64,000 bases of DNA, taken from the NCBI GenBank assembly GCA_034231615.1, contig CM067306.1:39354248-39418247 (forward strand). The letters are read 5' to 3'. The translations under genes and the position numbers were made by a program. The notes below the pieces were generated by a model. The model did not search any database and was not told the DNA's origin. It was given only the letters and a program-made list of their open reading frames with translations. This DNA comes from Meghimatium bilineatum (taxonomy: Eukaryota; Mollusca; Gastropoda; Stylommatophora; Philomycidae). Position 1 is the stretch's first letter. Each line of letters begins with the position of its first letter. Shown piece after piece: positions 44,690-55,229 of the stretch.

Positions 44690-45256
44690 ATGGCTATAAT
44701 AGTCTTAAGAGAAATAGAAACTGAAGAAGAAATAGAACAGTACTACATGTCCTACAACTACTCAAACCAGTAAAATCAACAGACATTTTAATATTCATGA
44801 GAGACATGAATGCAATAATAGGGAAAGGAAGACATAAGAACATTATAGGGCAATTCGGACTAGGGACAAGAAATGACAGAGGAGAAAGACTTATACAGTT
44901 GTGTGAGGAGAACAATATGATCATATGTAATACATTCTTTGAACATGAAAATAGAAGATTATATACTTGGAAAAGTCGTGGAGACAGAAAGAAGAACCAA
45001 ACAGACTATATTATAATCAATAACAGATTTATAAATAGTGTCAAGAACACTAAAACATATTCAGGTGCAGATATCAACTCTGACTATAATCCAGTGCTGT
45101 GCAAAATACATGTCAAACTCAAAAAGATAGTACATAGAATAGTTCAAGAACCACAGATAGACACATCAGCACTAAAATAACCAGACATAAAACAAAAATA
45201 CCTTGTAGATGTTAAGGACAGATATGAACATCTAATGATAGAATGCATGGAACAAT
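44690..45256 (+). pseudogene. Nested RTE LINE, part 1 (endonuclease C-terminal half)
   Basis: After a frameshifted 'EEEIEQYYMS' stretch, an open frame encodes the C-terminal half of the APE-type endonuclease: 'MRDMNAIIGKGRHKN', 'FGLGTRNDRGERLIQLCEEN', 'RRLYTWKSRGDRKKNQTDYI' and 'TYSGADINSDYNPVLCKI'. The layout is that of RTE/BovB elements. The expected catalytic 'GDFNA' is altered to 'RDMNA', and the 'SDH' at the end to 'SDY', so the endonuclease is dead. The copy is interrupted at 45257 by LINE-C. Confidence 0.9.
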
Positions 45257-45602
45257 TCATTTTTCATTTTCCTTTTGCGCTGAAGTTAGCGTTAGCGCAT
45301 AGGGCAGAGGTCAGATCTCTCCAATTATGTCTGTTCAAAGCTATTCTGTGTAGTTCTTGAATAGTATGAATATTGGTTGTTTTACTTTCTCGAAGTATTG
45401 TTCTTCTGAGTGTTTCTTTTGGTCTACCCCTTGCTCTTTTGCCTGTAGGTATTCATTCAAGAGATTAGTTCCGATGACTTCCGGTAGTGACGTCCGTTGA
45501 TGGAGGGTGTTTCTCTAATCAAGTCTGGGTCATTCCGTCGATCGTTTGATTAATCAACTAACATCGTAAAGTCTAGACCGATTTGTGTAACAGAAGTCAG
45601 TT
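45257..45602 (-). pseudogene. LINE-C insertion in the RTE, with 11-bp TSD
   Basis: Flanked by 'catggaacaat' at 45246-45256 and 45603-45613. From 45257 to about 45475 the minus strand matches the LINE-C end at 43700-43903 (GKRARGRPKET-type block, 'NRHNWRDLTSALCANF'-type block and an 'aaaaggaaaatga' tail). The remaining 127 bases (45476-45602) have no match I can see; they may be an inverted 5' part or filler DNA. Removing the insert rejoins the RTE reading frame. Confidence 0.85.
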
Positions 45603-47095
45603 CATGGAACAATACAGAAGATACAATCCAGAAGAGAAAATAGACAATAAATCGGACATCCTAAGGAAAAGTAGTCAAACAACAAATGAAAATTTACCAA
45701 TAAGAAAAGCCAAGAACAAATAAACACGGATGACAGCTGAAATATTAGAGAAAATGTCAGAGAGAAAGAAAGTTAAAAAGACCCCAAAATACTCAATTAT
45801 AGACAAGGGGCTACGTAACATGTGCAGAACAGCGAAGCAACAATGGATAGAAACAAAATGCAATGAAATAGTGGAGATGTCCATACAACAGAAGACAAAA
45901 TTAATGCATAAGGAGATAAGGTTGATCACAAATAAGACAAATAATATAAATGGGGATTGCTGCATTAAAGATAAAAATGGAAAAATTATATTTAATAACA
46001 CAGAAGTACTTACAAGATGGGCAATTATGTGACAGAAATGTTAGAGGACCAACTGAACAAAAAAACAAAAATACACAACAAAGATGGACCAGCAATACTG
46101 AAATCAGAAGTAGAACATGCAATAAAATCAGTAAAATTGGAATGTCTGCAGGCTCCGACAACATAACAGCAGACATAATAAAAACTCTAATTTATTTTGG
46201 TGTGGATACTATCACAGAACATTGCAATGACATATATTAAACAGGCCTTATACATAAAGACCTAACATCATCAATATTCATACCACTACCTAAGAGGAAG
46301 CCCAGGGCTGTGGACTGTACAGAATATAGAACAATAAGTCTAATGAGCTATCTAACTAAAACACTCCTTAAGATAATACATGAGAGAATTAAGAACAAGA
46401 TAGACACGGTAAACGGTTAAGAACAATTCAGATTTAGGAAAAACAAAGGAACCAGAGAAGCTATACTGAGTATCCGGCTAGTGATAGATAAATATATAGA
46501 AGTCCAAAATGTATCTATACTTGCTTCATAGACTACAGCAAGGCTTATGACAGTCAAACATGAAAAATTAATCAAATGTCTTCAAGAAAAAGGCATAGAT
46601 GGAACTGCATCAATATGGTGTGAAAACAGCTACTCACCATACATAGAAATAAGAAGAGGGGTAAGACAAGGATGCATTTCATCACCAAGCCTATTGAATA
46701 TCTACACAGATAATATCTTAAAAAATATAGAAGAAATGCCAGGACTCAAGATCAATGGGAAAATAATAAATAACCTTAGATATGCAGATGCCACTGTTCT
46801 TTTGGCGGAAAGTGAACATGAACTACAAACACTAATAGATTAAGTCAATAAATCAAGTAATGAATATGGACTGGATATAAATATTTAAAAAAAAAAACCA
46901 TGATATTCAGCAAAGACACAGAAGAACAAGAGCTAAACATAAACATACATGGATAGAAACTACAACAAGTAAAACATTATCAATATCTTGGACACATAGT
47001 CACAAATGATGGCAGATGTGAAATAGAAGTTAAAAGGAGAATATGAATGGTTAAAAGTACCTTAAATGACATGAGGAAAAAAGTAATATCTAAAC
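45603..47095 (+). pseudogene. Nested RTE LINE, part 2 (linker and RT)
   Basis: The linker ('RMTAEILEKMSERKKVKKTP', 'MCRTAKQQWIETKCNEI') leads into the RT. RT motifs occur in shifted frames: 'DCTEYRTISLMSYLTK', a 'C-IDYSKAYD' box (first Asp) with a one-base lesion directly after, 'IRRGVRQGCISSPSLLNIYT' and 'NNLRYADATVLLAESEHE'. The YADD box therefore reads YADA, losing a catalytic aspartate. 'KLQQVKHYQYLGHIVTNDG' follows before the LINE-A insertion at 47096. Confidence 0.9.
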
Positions 47096-50000
47096 TTCTT
47101 CTTCTTCTTCTTTCGTTCGCTAATAATGTCTATATCTGCAGTGTTGTTTCTTGTATAAATTGGACAGTGTTTTCCATTTCATGTTTTGTACCATAAAGTT
47201 TAACATTCATTGGTGTAACAGAAGGCCAGTATGTGTATCTTAATGTGTCATAGTTTGCACATTCTTGAAGGATATGTTCTGAAGTCTGGTTGGCTTGTCC
47301 ACAATTACACTTTGCTGCTGTGACAATTTTAAATTTTGTATACATATGGCTATTTAGTCTATTGTGTCCAGTTCTCAGTCGAAATATGATGACCTGTTCT
47401 TGTCTGTTAAGTAGGTGGTAGTCGTCCCGTGGAGGTAAGTTAGGCTTTCGTTGTGCCTTTATCATGGATTTCTTTTGGTGATAGCTGATTGGTACATCCG
47501 GTTGCTGCATGTTAGCACCTTCCTTGGCGAGTTGATCAGCTCTCTCATTTCCTGCTATTCCACAGTGTGATGGAATCCATTGCAGTATAACTCTACACCT
47601 ATTTTGTACTATGGACAATACCTCTTTTAACCTTGGAAGTTTATTAGATTGTAATGCCTCTAGTACTGACCTTACATCTGTAAGTATTACAATAGGGTGT
47701 GAGGTCCTGTCCAATGTTAACAGTTTCTCTGCAGCTGTATAAATAGCTTTGACTTCAGAGTCATAGTTGTTGCAGTAATTCCCTGTTGGTATACAAGTGG
47801 TATCAGTGGTGCCATCTGGGTATTCTACATATACACCACTTCCTCCATTTTTTACTGCATTCTGTGCTGATCCATCTGTATATACTCTGGTCCATAGATC
47901 ACTTGGGTAAACATCATAAAGGAAACTGAGAGCTGTTACTCTTTTCTGCAGATTATTCTGATGTTCATCCCCATGCACACCTGCTACTGTTGTTTGGATG
48001 GTCACTGGTAAGCATGTCCGTTTTTCCCATGGGTTGTGTTCTGGTTGAGATGTCAGTGGTATTGTTATCTCTCGCAGATCCGATACCTGTCTACGTAGAC
48101 GCTTGGCCTGGTGTATGAAACTGCTTCTTTTAAGCCGTCCTTGTGACAGATTCTGGAATCTTTCCTTCATTGGGTGACAATGGTGGGAAAGAAACTTTTC
48201 TCCATTAATTATAATTTTAGTATCTCTACGCTCTTTCAATATCCCTTCGATATTCTGCATTTCTATGATTGGTGTGGATCTCATTGCGCCTGTAATGATT
48301 CTAAGTGCTTGGTTCTGTACTCTATCTAGGTTTTGTAGTGTAGTGTTTGATGTTGAACTCCATGCTGTAGAACCATATTCCAAGTGTGGTCGAATGGCTT
48401 GTTGGTATACATTTTTTAGAATTCTTTCAATAGCTCCCCAAGTTGTCCCACTCAGTTTTCTTAGTATAGCTATCTTCCTTCTAGCCTTTGTTTCTGCTTT
48501 GCTGATATGATGTTTCCATGTCATTTTGGCATCAAATGTTACACCAAGATATGTGGGTTGGTCATTTACCTTTAAGATAGTTTTATTTACATAGATGTTT
48601 CCTGCTCTTTGTTTTGGTGAAAGTGTAAAAAGGGTTGTTGCTGACTTCTCTATATTGATACTTACAAAATGTCCCAATTAGTCAAAATGTCCATGGCTCT
48701 CTGAAGCATTTTTGTGGCAACCATGGCGCTCTCATGTGTGCACCATAGAACCAAGTCATCTGCATATTGTGATGCCTTAGTTCCACAGTGTATTTCTTCA
48801 ATTAGATCATTGATAAATATGAGAAAAAGAGTGGGTGATAGAACTCCTCCTTGATGCACTCCATGGCGTAGTAATACTTTCCTACTTTTTTGCTATTTAC
48901 TTGTACTCTGGCTCTTCTATTGTGAAGAAAGGCTTTCGTCCATCTATACATATTTCCACATATCTTGTAGTTTCTCATTTTTTGAAGCAATCCTTCTTTC
49001 CATACTTTATCAAAGGCCTTCTTTAAATCAATCCATGCCACTAAAACTGATTTTTTGTCTTGGAAAGCATCCTCAATTTCCTGTGAGAGGTATGTGGTTT
49101 GATCCTCTGTGGAGTAGCATTGCCTGAAACCTGCCTGCTGTGGTGCAATGAATTTTCTACTTTCCAGGTGAAATTTTAATTGTTTTGCATAGGCAACTTG
49201 TAAGATTAATTGGTCTAGTTGGTATTGTTCCATCTTTTCCAGGTTTAAGCAAAGGGACCATAATTGATTCTCTCCAGATTTGTGGTATTTTCCCAGTAGT
49301 CCAGCTAATATTTAGGATGTCCAATAGTTTCCTTCTGGCTGTTGTTCCTAGATTCTTTATCATTTCATTAGATATTTCATCAATACCTGGGGACTTATTT
49401 AGCTTTAGTTTAGAGACTGCTAATTCCAATTCACTATATGTGAACAATGTATCCATAATTTCATCTGCACTGTTTTCATCACTGATTCTAGTCTGAGCAT
49501 GTTCCAATTTACTTTTTTGGTCGCTCCGCACTGTATGCTGTTTCTCTGGACTAATTTCAATATTGCAGTCTTGAGCAAATATCCTAGCGAAATTATCTAC
49601 TGCTTGCTTTCCTGTAATCATTTTGCCATTCTGTACGAGTGTTATGTTTGTGCTTCTTCCTGTTCCCTCATCATTTAGTTGTTTGACCAGTTTCCACAGT
49701 TTTCTTCCATCCTTTTCAAAATTTAAGGATTCTGTTTTCTCTTTCCGGCTCTTTCTTCTAGCTTCTAGTTTGGCTCTTTGGAATTTAGCTTTTGCGTGTT
49801 GATATTTGTTGTGATGTTCCTGGCTTGGGTTGTTTTCCACTTCCGTCCGCGCTTTTTCTAATTCCTCTTGCAGCAGGTCTAGTTGTTCACTCCAGTATGA
49901 CTTGTATTGTTTGCGTGCTCCTCTTGGTATTGCTTCCTTGGCAGCTTGATGAATACATTTATTGAACTCTTTGACTATGGCATTTATGTCTTTTCCTTCC

Positions 50001-51144
50001 ATATCTATTTGTCCAGCTAAAACACTACTGCGGTGTTTAAATAGTCCCCAATTTACTTTTTTATAATTCCTTCTTGGAATGCTACATGCATTTCCTGTGA
50101 GTTCATTTTTAATACTAAGGAGGACTGGTCGATGGTCGTTACCTCCAAGTTGCTTCCCCACTGTTCTATTGATTTCCCAGTTTAGGTCTGCTGAGTACAA
50201 TGCCAAGTCTGGCGTGGAAGTGGTTTGCCATGCTCATGAGTAGTATGTTGGAGGATCTTTTGGCTCATTAAGCAATAGAAGACATTTATCGTCTTGCCAG
50301 CTTTCAAGTTCTTCTCCTCTTTGATCCATGTGGGCATAACCCCAGCTTTGAGAGTGACTATTAAAATCTCCACATACTATCAGTCTTCCTCTGTACGGTA
50401 TTCTAGGGAAAGGGACCTGTCATTTGGACAATAATAATTTAGTATGTTGAAGTCTGTGTTCTTGGTCTTTAGTTGAAGGACCTGATATTCTGCTCCTTCC
50501 ATGTATAGCTTAGTTTGATGTGCGTTGATATTATTTTTGACTAGAGTTAGTATACCTCCTTTTCTTCTGTCTATTCGATCAGCTCTAAAGCACCGATAAC
50601 CTGCAATTTTAAAGGCTACATCTTTGCTGAGGTGTGTCTCTTGTATGCAACAAATGCTGACCTGTTCCTTAAGAAGGGTGTTTTCTAATTCTAATTTCTT
50701 GCTAAAGCCATCTTTTTTGCTATTTACACCCTCAGCATTCCAGTGCATTATTGTAAGTGGTGTCTCATTGGTTGGTAATATTTGTTGGTCAGTGATTTTA
50801 CTCTTGTGCCTCCTGGCTCCACAAGGCAATCGAAGAGGACCTCCAGTCGTATGGGGTGGGCCCTTTCGAGGTATAGGGCCCGGTGCTACTCCTGCCTGGT
50901 GAGTCGTCACAGGGTTAGCACCATAACGGGGTAATGCAGATATAGACATTCATGTGCGATAATGCATGACATTCTGATTGTTGCGGTGCGCCTTCTGGCC
51001 AAATGTCGCTTAATTCAGCACCTTTACTTGCTAGGCAAGACTGTGGTCCTGCCCGAATGTGGGAGGGCCCGGCCAGTCTTAGTTTCCAGCCTCTGCTGGC
51101 TGGACTAAGCTCATCTCCACGCCAAGGAGCTGGCCTCGATGGGG
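47096..51144 (-). pseudogene. LINE-A, near full-length 4.05-kb copy with 14-bp TSD
   Basis: The insert sits between two copies of 'agtaatatctaaac' (47082-47095 and 51145-51158). From its 5' end at 51144 it has a GC-rich leader of about 200 bp. The EN domain follows ('LTIMHWNAEGVNSKKDG', 'CCIQETHLSKDV', 'RRKGGILTLVKNN', 'NYYCPNDRSL', 'GDFNSHSQSWGY'). Next come a coiled, charged linker and the RT ('SPGIDEISNEMI', 'AWIDLKKAFDKVWKEGLL', 'GGVLSPTLFLIFINDL', 'QYADDLVLWCTHES' intact). RNase H has 'YTDGSAQNAVKNGGSGVYVE', 'EVKAIYTAAEKLL' and 'IPSHCGIAGNERADQLAKEG'. A 'CNCGQ...HILQEC' tail closes the protein. Only a few frameshifts break it (near 50300, 49200, 48870 and 48670). The last 515 codons are uninterrupted. 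It ends in (GAA)n at 47096. Best reference copy for the family in this window. Confidence 0.95.
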
Positions 51145-51620
51145 AGTAATATCTAAACAAATTACAAACAAGTTAAAAATGAGAAATATAAAATGTTACA
51201 TCTATTCTATAATAATTTATTGCTCAGAAACATGGACACTAAATTAAAAGACAGAATTGATGCATTCGAGATGTGGGTATATAGAAGAATAGAGAGAACA
51301 TCTTGAAAAGAGAAGAAAACAAATAAAGAGGTGCTAAAACACTTAATATGAAGAAACAACTACTAAGAGAAATAAAGATCAGGCAAATGAAATATTTTGG
51401 TTACATTAAAAGACATGACACCTTGTTGAAGACCTTACTTGAGGGTAAAGTCAAAGGGAAGCGAGCAAGAGGTAGGCAGAGATACAAGTGAGAGAGTAAC
51501 AGCACACGATGGACAGGTTACAGTCTAGCAGAGTGCTCCACCAATACAAGAGACAGGGGATGTTGGAGATACGTTGCAGTCAACCTTCGCTGCGGAGACG
51601 GCTCTTGATGATGATAATAA
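51145..51620 (+). pseudogene. Nested RTE LINE, part 3 (3' end)
   Basis: Continues the RTE after LINE-A: 'KDRIDAFEMWVYRRI'-like and 'REIKIRQMKYFGYIKRHDTL' blocks, 'GKRARGRQRYK', 'RWTGYSLAEC' and the terminal 'gctgcggagacggctcttga' with a (TGA/TAA)n tail. It closely resembles the copy at 29584 but has more stops. Confidence 0.88.
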
Positions 51621-51639
51621 TAATAGTCGTGTTTTGTTT

Positions 51640-51910
51640 TGTCTCAGCCACCTGTGGCGCGAAGCGTCAGTAGTATTGTTCCAGCATAATGAGACGTAGA
51701 CCCGTAGCTATGGGTCAGCTACGGGTCCAATATGGCGGCCAACAGGTCAGTAACGGCTCACTTACGGGTCAAAAATGGCTACAAACGGGTCAGTAACTGG
51801 TCAAAGATGGCAACCAACGGGTCAAACCGGTCAAGTACCGGTCCCAACTGATCCGGGTCCATAGCGGACACCCCACAGTGTTCAGATACGGGTCGCGCGG
51901 GGGGTAGGCC
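51640..51910 (+). repeat. GC-rich 'acgggtca...atggc' imperfect repeat
   Basis: Repeated words 'acgggtca', 'gtcagtaac' and 'aatggc(t/g)' recur in the same order several times with variable spacing. The stretch is markedly richer in G and C than its surroundings and rich in CpG. There is no coding sequence. Confidence 0.65.
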
Positions 51911-53536
51911 ACACCGGATAAAAATAGAATAAATCCGGTCAATTTGTGTATTTAATGATTGAAATGCGTGTGCGTGGGAAATAAATTTCCACGACCACTT
52001 CCAGCAAATGATGGCAGACCCCACGTTCCACCTCTTCTGTCGATTGTTAAATTGAAATGACAGTATATGTTTAGTGGTCATGTTGGAGGTTTTCTACTGA
52101 AACGTTTACACTGTAGTTCTGGTTGAAACTAGTCGAGACCCGTACAACGTTATAACTACGCGATGTCAACATCGATGAAGGTTGTGGCAAAAGGGCAAAT
52201 TTCCACCCAGAGATTACCCTTTAGTCTGATATTCCAAGATAAAGTAAATCACACATACAACACCTGTGACCTAGATGTCGATCACGTACCAGAATGCTTC
52301 CACTACCACCTTCAAGGAATTAGGTCAATGTACTAATATAACCGTACACTCACCCACTTATGGTGGTGAAGGTCGCTGTTTCAAAAGAAATTTCCACTAC
52401 CACTTCCTTGGAATAAGGTCAATATACCAACATAACGTCACATTCACCCGCTTGTTTCTGGTTGAGCATTCCAATTGTGAAACTTTTGCACGCCAGAAAG
52501 ATACGCTGCGTTCCAATTATGAAACTTTTCCACACCAGTTTAATTTTTATCCCATTCATATTAGTTTGCCATCGCACCCACCTTTTAACCATGCATAGTA
52601 CGCGTTTATTTATAAAAAAAATGAGTGTGTGGGATCCAATGAACGATCGTGAAATGCTGTTTCTATATAAATTAATATATAGTTAGCAAAAATATAACGA
52701 GTTCAAAGAAATATATGAAAAAAGATACATTTTTGTAATTATGGAACAAATGTTTACATAAATAGTACGTGAATATAAAACCAACAACTCAATTACAACC
52801 GCGTTATAGGTACAGACTTAACACGCCACGATGATACACCAAGACCAGGTGGCGTTAATTATCTCTCCGGTATTGGAAAGTGACCATGGGAGGTAAGCAA
52901 CACGCGTCTCGCTATGTATGCGTCATGAAAAGGTAATATCAATGTGTACGCCAGCCCAAAACAAGTGGGGGTAGATATATGAAACACCCATATGATACAA
53001 CATAATTTATATTTCTTCGTTATTATTATTTACAAAAAATCAAGTCCGGTCGAACCTCACAATTGGGGCGTGAGTTATCGTTTTTTTTTAATGATTAAAA
53101 ATAAAGTGTATTGTATTTTTATTTTTATTTAAAATAAATTATATTACTTCTTTGGTAGTTACACCTGTGAAATACAGAAACCGGTCTATATACATTAATA
53201 CAATTTTATAATATGCAATTATATATTTTAACACACATATAATTGTTTACTTTAATTCATTACAGTGTTTGAATTTAATTCACTAAAACTATAGGTTAAA
53301 ATAATATCAACCAGTTCTGTAAATACAAAATAAACTCCACACGCTGAAACACATGTAACATAGCACCAGTCACGGGATATCGCGGAACCATAAAAAAACA
53401 GGGGGAGATAATTAATACAATAAGCCCGTGCCTGCTCAAGCGAAATGCGTACTGTTGCTACTTTTAATGTTACACTACGCTGTAGTGTTTAAACGACATA
53501 CAGATAATGTTTATTTGCTTGAAGGATGTCTGTTTT

Positions 53537-53540
<4 letters not shown>
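51911..53540. other. No gene recognised; one ~75-bp direct duplication
   Basis: The segments at 52299-52370 and 52390-52460 ('ttccactaccacctt', 'aggtcaatatac', 'aacataac', 'cattcacccgctt') are imperfect copies about 95 bp apart. The rest is AT-rich and unassigned; a GC-richer stretch at 52830-52980 has no match I know. Confidence 0.5.

Positions 53541-53577
<37 letters not shown>
53541..53577. repeat. (TA)n microsatellite
   Basis: About 18 TA dinucleotides in an uninterrupted run. Confidence 0.95.
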
Positions 53578-53579
<2 letters not shown>

Positions 53580-54040
53580 TGGGTGGTTGGAGAAACGTCA
53601 TCGTTTTATGTCTTTTATGCTTTCATTAGATTGTTTCATCGATAGATAAGTTCCTGCGCTAGATAATTCCTTAACTAGATATTCCTTCACTAGATACTTC
53701 CCCTATTATACGGTTCCTTTGTTAGATAGTTCCGTCGTAAGATATAGAATACCAAAGAATTACATCAAGGAAACAGAAGAGCAATCCATAAATTACGTCA
53801 ATAATTTGAAACCATCTTCTAACTTTTCGGAACAAGTAGTAAAAAATTCATCTTAATTAAGTAAAAAAAAGTCCCCCCCCCCGGTAAAAAATGGTTCTTA
53901 TCTGGGACGGATATCTACTAGTTTATTTTAGGGATAACTAATCTAAATATTATCTCACCAATTAATTAATAGTTAAATGAAATATTAATTATTTTTTATG
54001 TTAGGGCTTGGGTTAGGAGAGTTGTTTTTTTCTGGAGAGA
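53578..54040. other. No gene recognised
   Basis: Contains short 'ctagatanttcc' repeats at 53650-53745 and a C run near 53873. Nothing else is recognisable. Confidence 0.5.
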
Positions 54041-54594
54041 AATCCAGTCAATGACATGTCACTCACGTTACTAGGCGAGATACCCATTTCTGGCAATCTT
54101 TGCATTTGTATGTTCTCACGTTACTAGGCGAGATACCCATTTCTGACAATCTTTGCATTTGTATAATCTCACGTTACTAGGCGAGATACCCATTTCTGAC
54201 AATCTTTGCATTTGTATGTTCTCACGTTACTAGGCGAGATACCCATTTCTGACAATCTTTGCATGTGAATGTTCTCACGTTACTAGGCGAGATACCCATT
54301 TCTGACAATCTTTGCATTTGTATGTTCTCACGTTACTAGGCAAGATACCCATTTCTGACAATCTTTGCATGTGTATGTTCTCACGTTACTAGGCGAGATA
54401 CCCATTTCTGACAATCTTTGCATGTGTATGTTCTCACGTTACTAGGCGAAATACCCATTTCTGACAATCTTTGCATTTGTATGTACTCATGTTACTAGGC
54501 GAGATACCCATTTCTGACAATCTTTGCGTGTGTATGTTCTCACGTTACTAGGTGAGATACCAATTTCTGACAATCTTTGCATTTGTATGTTCTC
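54041..54594 (-). repeat. 53-bp minisatellite derived from LINE-D coding sequence
   Basis: Ten copies of a 53-bp unit containing 'ttactaggcgagatacccat' and 'ttctgacaatctttgca'. Starts such as 54181 and 54234 are 53 apart. On the minus strand the unit nearest LINE-D is in frame with it and encodes 'ENIQMQRLSEIGISPSNV'. The next unit repeats the same DNA one frame over, as 'RTYTRKDCQKWVSRLVT'. The leftmost bases (54041-54062) instead match the 46-bp satellite at 57029. Confidence 0.93.
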
Positions 54595-54995
54595 CGCCTC
54601 TTTAACTTCATCTTCATTTTGCAAAATATTTATGACTGCCTTAATCATGTCTGCTTTATCTCTTCTCAGAATTGTGCGTCTATCGCCGCATTGCCTCCAA
54701 TAAGTCGGCTCTCTTGTTTCCTCTGACCCTGGAATGACCAGAGAATGATTATCGGATCCATGTAATGCTCTGGAGTTAATCAATAAATCAGACCATTTCT
54801 CTCTAAGCATACATTTTTCTATCTTGCGCAGCATGCTTTGAAAGTCTGTGAGTATGTCGGAGTGTGTTGATGTTTCAGTTATCAACCAATTTAGTGCTGC
54901 TGTAACTCCTTCTATCTCCATCCTTATGCTGGAAGAGACAGTGGAGTATGCAGATGATTTCTCAACAAACTTCACGCAGTTTCTGTAGTCAACAA
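54595..54995 (-). pseudogene. LINE-D, RNase H to C-terminal fragment
   Basis: Minus-strand frame: 'MEIEGVTAALNWLITETST', 'SDILTDFQSMLRKIEKCMLR' (RNase H E and D residues, with D-F-Q-S in place of the common T-D-S-Q-S), a frameshifted stretch where the 'PGH...GNE-AD' motif should be, then 'RRDKADMIKAVINILQNEDE' and 'NIQMQRLSEIG'. I recognise the layout from LINEs in which RNase H is followed by a helical segment and a zinc-binding tail. EN and RT are absent. Its C-terminal end merges without a break into the 53-bp array. Confidence 0.75.
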
Positions 54996-55021
54996 AACCC
55001 CAACCGTTTTTATTTGTATTT

Positions 55022-55200
55022 CTAACCGTTTAGTGACCAAGTGAGATAACCAGCTACAGCTAATGACATGTCACTTACTATACTAGGTGAGATAACCAGC
55101 TGAAGCCAATGACATGTCACTTACTATCCTATGTGAGATAACCAGCTGAAGTCAATGGCATGTTACTCATTATACTAGGTGAGATATATATACTCGGTGA
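55022..55200 (+). repeat. 46-bp satellite, left outliers
   Basis: Three to four diverged units of the 46-bp satellite ('ctaggtgagataaccagctg', 'caatgacatgtcacttacta'). They lie between LINE-D and LINE-C and connect to the main array beyond LINE-C. Confidence 0.9.
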
Positions 55201-55229
55201 ACCGCCATAATAGAGTCAGCAGCAAACAT

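Noticed and set aside
47130..48677. 515-codon frame as an intact host protein
   Set aside because: It is the C-terminal RT/RNase H part of LINE-A; the first Met is internal to the polyprotein.
44690..51620. One large multi-domain gene spanning RTE and LINE-A
   Set aside because: The domains lie on opposite strands, and perfect TSDs show separate insertions.
54487..54975. 162-codon minus-strand frame as a host gene
   Set aside because: It is a LINE RNase H to C-terminal fragment running into the 53-bp array.
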